The translations under genes and the position numbers were made by a program. From Neocallimastix lanati (nom. inval.) (Eukaryota; Neocallimastigomycota; Neocallimastigomycetes; Neocallimastigales; Neocallimastigaceae), in the NCBI GenBank assembly GCA_016946835.1, contig JACVTC010000070.1, positions 64,001-128,000 of the forward strand: 64,000 bases of DNA, given 5' to 3'. The notes under the pieces are model-generated. The model made no database searches. It saw only the letters and a list, made by a program, of their open reading frames with translations, and was not told the DNA's origin. Below are positions 57,745 through 64,000 of the stretch, one piece after another (the stretch's first letter is position 1; each line of letters starts with the position of its first letter).

Positions 57745-59563
57745 TTTGAATCAATTCTTTTTGACATATGTAAATATTAAAAGATTTAATATTTATATAT
57801 TTCAGTTAAGACATTATAATTCATATTTCAATTTTTATTTTTTTCAATTTAATTTTTTTAACATTTCAAATTTAACTATATATATATTATTTATAAATTC
57901 CACATTTTTACATATATTGTTTTTCAAAATATTAATAATTAATTGTCATATTACATTATATATATGTCAAATTTTCCAAATGGATATATATAGTGTATAT
58001 CTTTCCTTGTATATAGACTTTTTTATTAAATATTTTTTAAATTCAAATTAATTTTATATTTTTATTTTAATTACAAATTAATTTTAAAATTTTTTTCATT
58101 ATAAATTAATTTTAAAAATTTTATTAAAAATTTAATTTTTTTTTTATTAAAAATTAATTTTAAATATTTTTTATAACAAATTAATTTTAATTTTTTTTTT
58201 TTTATAAATTTAAAAATGTTTTTGTTTATTTACAAACTTATATTATTTGAAGTAAAAGACTTTTAATGATACATAATTTAATGATATTTATACATATAAA
58301 ATACATTTAATGGATCATATATATTTTAATACATTAAATACATTTTTCATAATAATTATATAAAAAAAAGGCTTAAAGAGAATATAAAAATTTATAAAAA
58401 TTATTTGTATCATATTTATTCGTAATATATACTATTTAAAATTTAAAATTATAATAAAAGTTGTAATAAAATAAAAGTATTAATTAAATGCTAATAAAAT
58501 TGCTAATTTTCTAACAAAATTTTATTTATTTTTTTTTTTTTTTTTTTAGAATCTTAAATAATGGATTAATTGATATTAATAACTCAGAGTTACATATCAC
58601 CAAATTTAATTTTTTAATTGTGGCGTATTGCTTTTAGACAAAAATAAATAAATAAATAAATAAAATAAGTTAAATAATCTTTTTTTTTATTTATTTATAT
58701 TTTATATTTTATTTTTTTAATTTAATACTTTTATTTTTATCTTTTTTTTTTTTTTTTTCATAGCGAATACAACTTAAAGTACTACTTAGACGAAATGAAT
58801 CACATTCAAAATTTTTCATAAATTTTATATATTTTTATTTTAACCAAATCTTAACGTGCATTCATTAATAAATAATGATAACAATACTAAATATAAATAA
58901 GTTATAATTTAGTTATAATTTAGGACTTGTTAATACTATAAATCCATATATTAAAACTTAACAAGATAACCCAACAGTATTAAACGTTAAAATAATTAAA
59001 TGGGTTAATATAAAATTATTTTTTACATATAAATACCATTTCTTGTGAAACTTCATCATAAATATACCATTAGGTTTTATACCCAAAGGAATTGAAGTTT
59101 TTTCGAATTCCATCTTTAAATTTATATTTACAATCAATATGGATGCATCAAATTTATTTTCAAGATGATTATAGAAAATTTTTATATTTTAAAATTTCCT
59201 TCTTATCATTTAAAATAATGAAATATTTATATTAATTGAAAAATTTATATTTAGTACATCAATATACTTTAGAATTTTTTTTTTTTTTTTTTTTTTTTTG
59301 TTTGTTTGTTTGTTTGTTTAGATGAAAAATTAAATTTATATTTTTTGTTAATAATAGTTTTTTTTTTGATTAGTTACACTTCAATATTTATAATTAATTT
59401 CTTTCATTTATAATAAAATATTTTAATTAATTATTTAAATAAATATATTTAATTATATATATATAGTTTTAAAAATCTTCTAAATATTAATTTTAATTTA
59501 TTATTTATTTATTTATTTATTATGAATAAATTAGGATTAATTATTTAGTTTGTTTTAATTATG

Positions 59564-59636
<73 letters not shown>

Positions 59637-59997
59637 CATATTTTATTCGCTTTTTAGATTTAATTATTTATTATTAATGAATTGTTATTAAATATTCGAT
59701 CTTTTTAATTATGAAGTGTTTAAGAAAATATTTACAGTTTAATTTTACATTTTTTTATTTTTTTAAATAAAGTGGTATATGTATAATTACTTTTTATTCA
59801 TAATAAACTATTATTAAATATTTAAATAAAAAATAATTTATAAAAAAAAAAAAATAAAAACTGTGAGAGATTATATTTATATAGGCTAAAAAAAATTCAA
59901 AACAAATATAAATTTTATATAGTAAAAAAAAAAAAAAAATATAAAATATATTAAAGAAATAATAATCAGCGTATAATAATAAAATATGTGTATTGTA

Positions 59998-60043
<46 letters not shown>

Positions 60044-60122
60044 TATTAAATGTATATTGATGTATATTAGGCTATTATTTATTTAATTTAATTATATTTA
60101 TTTATTATTATTGATAAATAAA
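57745..60122. other. AT-rich intergenic region with a very long poly-T
   Basis: No gene is seen. It holds TTAATTTTAAA-type diverged repeats at about 58040-58210, several poly-T tracts, a TTTG array near 59300-59320 and an uninterrupted run of 71 T at 59566-59636. The open frame at 57746-58051 is low complexity and starts at the edge of the R3H gene. Confidence 0.65.
59566..59636. repeat. Poly-T run of 71 bases
   Basis: The longest homopolymer of the window, without interruption. No decayed element is recognisable beside it, so it need not be a retrotransposon tail. Confidence 0.85.
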
Positions 60123-63100
60123 TTAAGATGGGGAACTTTCTTCCTTTATGTAATGTTCATCTTCTAAAAAGATATCTACAAATTTCATTATAATACGTAT
60201 ACCTAACATTTTTTCAATAGTTAATATTACACTAATTGCTGTAGCAAATATAATGAAGCTTTGAAGAAATATAAAGGAAAAAATTGTTTTAGAATCATAT
60301 TTTTTCTTTTTATGAATTATATGTTTATTTTTATTATGAGAAGCAGTAGAACTAGTTGTTACAGAGTCCTGATTTACTGAATTTGTAGTTTTATTTAATG
60401 AATTTTTAATTACTTCTTGACCTTCTGATTTTTTAATGATATAATCATCTTTATTATTTGTAATTTTGCTATCTAGACGATCAGGAATGGGTATATTTGG
60501 ATCAGATGAATCTATTTTAGTGAAATCATCTTTCTGATTTACTACACTTTTAATTCCTTCTTTTGGATAAGTATTAAAATTTTCATTATTTGATTGATTA
60601 GCTTCTTTAATTTTAAAATTGTTTTTCATTATAATATTTTTATCTTCATTTTCATCGATATTTTCATTATCAATTTTATTTTTATTCTTATTCTTATTTT
60701 TACTTCTATCTTTATTATTATCTTCTTTTTTATCTTTTGTTGCATTTTCATGTTTATTAGCAATTTCAATCGGATCTTTTGAATTATCTTTTTTTACAAT
60801 GAGAGGAGTTCCATTATTATTATTAATATCTTGATTATTTATAAATTTTAATTCTGATGAAGAATTTTCAATTATATCCATTTCATTATCAAGTAAAATC
60901 TCTTCAGTTACTACATCAAGCTTTTTGTTATTCTTTTCATTTAATTTTGCTAGATCATCACCTATAATACTAATATTACACGAAATTACGGGAACTTCAC
61001 TATCAAGATAGTTTTCGTCAGCAATAATTAAATCTGATTGATCTAAAGAAAGAACATAATCATTATAATAAATGTTATGGTTAATTGGTTTATTAGGATA
61101 TAGCATTAATAAAACAATGGAATAATATGTTATATATTTAAATATTAAAAAATAAATATTGGATGATAGAAATTATTAATTAGTAATAGAATTTAAGAAC
61201 TATTATCATGAATTTTAGATATTATTTTGTATATTTTACCCATATAAAATTCTGTTGGTGGTTCCATTTGTTCATTTATTAATTCATTATTTATATCATT
61301 GATATCATCAAGACCCTTTTCAAGCTGAGTCTATATATAGTTATATAAAATTCAATATTATTAATTTGCTTATGTTAAAAAAAAATTCATTTACTAATTA
61401 AATTTTCTTACAATCACTTCTTTCATATCATCAGAAGTTTGCACAGCATTATTAACCATATGAACAATCGATTTTATATTATTAACCTTGTTATCACCCT
61501 CTTGTTCTTTAATTTGTTCCTTTGATTTTTTAAGTAATTCTTGAACTTTATGATTATTTAGAAAAACAATTATTGATATTAGAGTTATTGAAATTTATTA
61601 ATAATTTTGAAATGAGTAATAATTATAATTAATATTAGTATTAATTATAAATTATACCTTTCATATCTATATCTTCTTTTAGATCAGTTACTTCTTTATT
61701 TAATGCTTCTATAGTATTCTTTAATATAATTTCATTATCCATATATCTTTTTAAGTTTGGTTCTAGATATTCTGTTATTAACATTATATTTTCTTCTTTT
61801 TCAGTATTCCATTGCTTTTCTTTTTCAACTAATTCTTGCTTTTCTATTGTTAAATGATTCATATTTAATATAATATTTATATTAGAAAAAAAAAATTTTA
61901 TTAATAATAAAACTATTAATAATAAAACTAGAATAAAATAGAATAAATTAAATTAAATTCTATTTAAATAATGAAATACACTTCAAATAAAATATATATT
62001 TACCATTTTTTATAACTTCAATTTCTTTTTCCAATATTTCACATTTTTCTGTTAAATTTTTAATATCTTCATTTACAAGTTTTTTATTCTTAAATTTTCA
62101 TATAATTAGTAATACATTATTACGTGATATGTATTTCATATAAATTTATTAATTTAAATATTTAAATAAAAATTAATTACTTTATCTTGATCCATGGTTA
62201 ATGCATTATGTAATTCAACATTTAAATTCTGTTTATATTATATATAAAATATTTTATGGATTAATAAATAAATAAAAACGTTATATTATATATAATATAG
62301 CTAACCTTTACCATTCCAGTAGAACTTTTTAAACTTTGACTTAAACTTAAACTATTTAAATTATTTAATTATCAATATTTAATATTACATTATAATTTAA
62401 TTATATATGATTAAAAAATATTATATGTATATATACTCTAAATCTCTTTCAGCTTTCAAATCATTTAATTGATTAGTTAAACTTTCAATTTGAATTAAAA
62501 GTTCATTATTTCTTTTAACTAATTCTTCTTCTTCTTTATTTTTTTTAATAATTTCTTCTTGTAATTGCGCGTACTGTTCTTCATAAATTTCTTTTTGTTC
62601 TTTTAATATTTGTTTCCATTTTAAATCATTATTATTAATTTCTTCTTTCATAAAAGGAACTGATTTTAATTGTTCTTCGTATTCTAATATTTTTTTTTTC
62701 ATTTCAATTTGTTTTTCTATTATTATTATTATCATTTATTTATTTATTAATTAATTAACGAATAATTAATTATAATTATTATTAATATAATTCAATAATA
62801 TTATTATAAGTTATACCTTCTTCAATTTTTATTCCATCTCTACATTTATCTACTTCTTCAAGAGCAAGCTTTAATTCCTCTTCTTTTTGCTTTAGTTCAC
62901 TAAAATGTTTTTGAGATTTTTCATGAACTTTATTTAATTCAGTCTGTTGACTGTTATATCGTTTTTCAAGTTTATTATACTTTGTTTTTAAATCAGTAGC
63001 ATTTTTTTCTTGTTCTAATTCTTTTTCTGAGAACTAATATATATTATATTTATTTTATTTTATTTTTTAAAAAAAAAAAAAAAAAATAATTTTTTTTTTT

Positions 63101-64000
63101 TAATAAAATAATTTAAATTTAATTAATAATAAATTAATTTTCAATTTTACTATATACAAAATATTTAATACCTGTCTTATATTTTCCAAAAGTTTGGCTT
63201 CTCTTTGCTTTAATATATCTATTTCTTTTTCACTACGACTTAATTTTTTATTATTTTCTTCAAAATTCTTTCTTAATTGTTCTATTTCTGATTTTAATGA
63301 TTTAATAGTTGTATCTCTTAGCTTCAGATCATTGCATAAATTCTGACAATTATCCATAGATTTTTTTAAGTTTTGACGCAATAAGAATGCTAACTCTTTA
63401 AAATACTATTTTATTTAATATTAAGAATAAGTATAATTTTATAGTAAATATTACTAATACTATTACATATAATTTTAATGTTAAAAAATGTATTTTAAAT
63501 ACTTACTTTTTCAGTATTATCTGTATCAAATTTTAATGAAGAAATATCAGCAATAGCTTCAAAATTATCATCTAAATTACTTTTACGTTTAGAATTGTTT
63601 TTATTTGCCATTTTACTTTTTTCTTTAGAATTGTCCTTTAGTATAGAATCAGTCATAAGTGATTGAGCTTCTGCATCTAATAAATTAGAAAAATTAATAA
63701 TATCCGATGCTGATTGTTTATCTAATTTTATTATTCTTAAATCATCAGAACTTGATGAATATGGCATATTACTTTCTTTCCCATATGATTCAAACGTAAA
63801 ATTTTCATTGAGACTACCTTCAGATGGAATTACTTTATCATAATTATTTTCATGAGGATTTTTATTATTTTTGTTTACTTTATTATTAATGTTTTTATTA
63901 ATATTACTATTGTCACCAGATTTTTCATTATTTAAATTACTATTAGATTTATCCTCTTCATTCATATTTTCATTGAAACTATGAATATTACTATTATTTT
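60123..64000 (-). CDS. Coiled-coil protein with C-terminal membrane anchor, partial
   Basis: The 5' part lies beyond the right edge: the frame of the exon at 63495-64000 is still open at base 64000. At least ten exons follow on the minus strand with short introns. They encode a Glu/Lys/Asn-rich coiled coil with long heptad stretches (63100-63400, 62815-63040, 62440-62720, 61660-61862, 61412-61550). The last exon is 60123-61042: the donor at 61240 (phase 1) joins the acceptor TTTCTTTAG at 61043 to give MG-DQSDLIIADENYL. This exon has a long disordered acidic/Lys-Asn region, then one hydrophobic segment (TIFSFIFLQSFIIFATAISVIL) and about 30 residues including LEDEH before the stop. The architecture resembles tail-anchored tethers such as golgins, but no family motif is recognised, so the function is open. 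The ATG at 61106 is not used in this model. Confidence 0.65.

Noticed and set aside
57746-58051. 101-codon plus-strand frame
   Set aside because: Phe/Asn/Ile/Tyr composition expected from A/T DNA; it lies in the promoter region of the minus-strand R3H gene.
60594-60834. Phe/Ile/Leu-rich plus-strand frames
   Set aside because: Antisense of the Lys/Asn/Glu-rich disordered region of the tail-anchored protein.

Overview
The window looks like nuclear DNA of a very AT-rich early-diverging fungus. The best guess is an anaerobic gut fungus (Neocallimastigomycota) or a similarly AT-rich chytrid-like lineage; this is an inference. Reasons: intergenic DNA is almost pure A/T with long homopolymers and TAA, TA and TTTA arrays; genes are broken by many short AT-rich GT-AG introns; proteins are rich in Asn, Lys and Gln runs. 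Three proteins are of fungal type: a Zn2Cys6 protein, an Sfp1-like paired C2H2 protein and an Atg11/FIP200-like protein.

Layout. 1-1.8 kb: desert with one GC-richer exon-like scrap. 1.87-8.2 kb (+): a roughly 17-exon RhoGEF carrying an RGS-like domain, a C1 zinc finger, DH and PH. 10.7-14.4 kb (+): a four-exon Zn2Cys6 transcription-factor-like gene. 15.4-20.4 kb (-): an Atg11/FIP200-like autophagy scaffold in about 20 small exons, including a 31-nt one; its C-terminal claw lies beyond an apparent stop codon. 21.5-22.7 kb: a decayed LINE. 22.77-26.78 kb (-): an apparently intact LINE with one 1271-codon EN-RT ORF, a poly(A) tail and a perfect 16-bp target-site duplication. 28.0-29.6 kb (-): an Sfp1-like zinc-finger gene. 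29.6-55.9 kb: a gene desert of about 26 kb with a striking GC-rich structured island near 39.8 kb, a weaker one near 46.4 kb and two perfect long hairpins. 55.96-57.74 kb (-): an R3H-domain gene in four exons. 60.1-64.0 kb (-): the 3' part of a coiled-coil gene whose last exon encodes a C-terminal membrane segment; it runs off the right edge.

The genes do not form a pathway. They are ordinary dispersed eukaryotic genes for Rho signalling, transcription, autophagy, nucleic-acid binding and probably membrane tethering. Splice models were made by hand from reading-frame continuity across GT-AG junctions. Most junctions are phase-consistent, but individual boundaries may be off by a base or two. 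The observations most worth following are the RGS-like/C1/DH/PH RhoGEF in a fungal-looking genome, the young LINE beside its decayed relative, and the GC-rich hairpin island in the desert.
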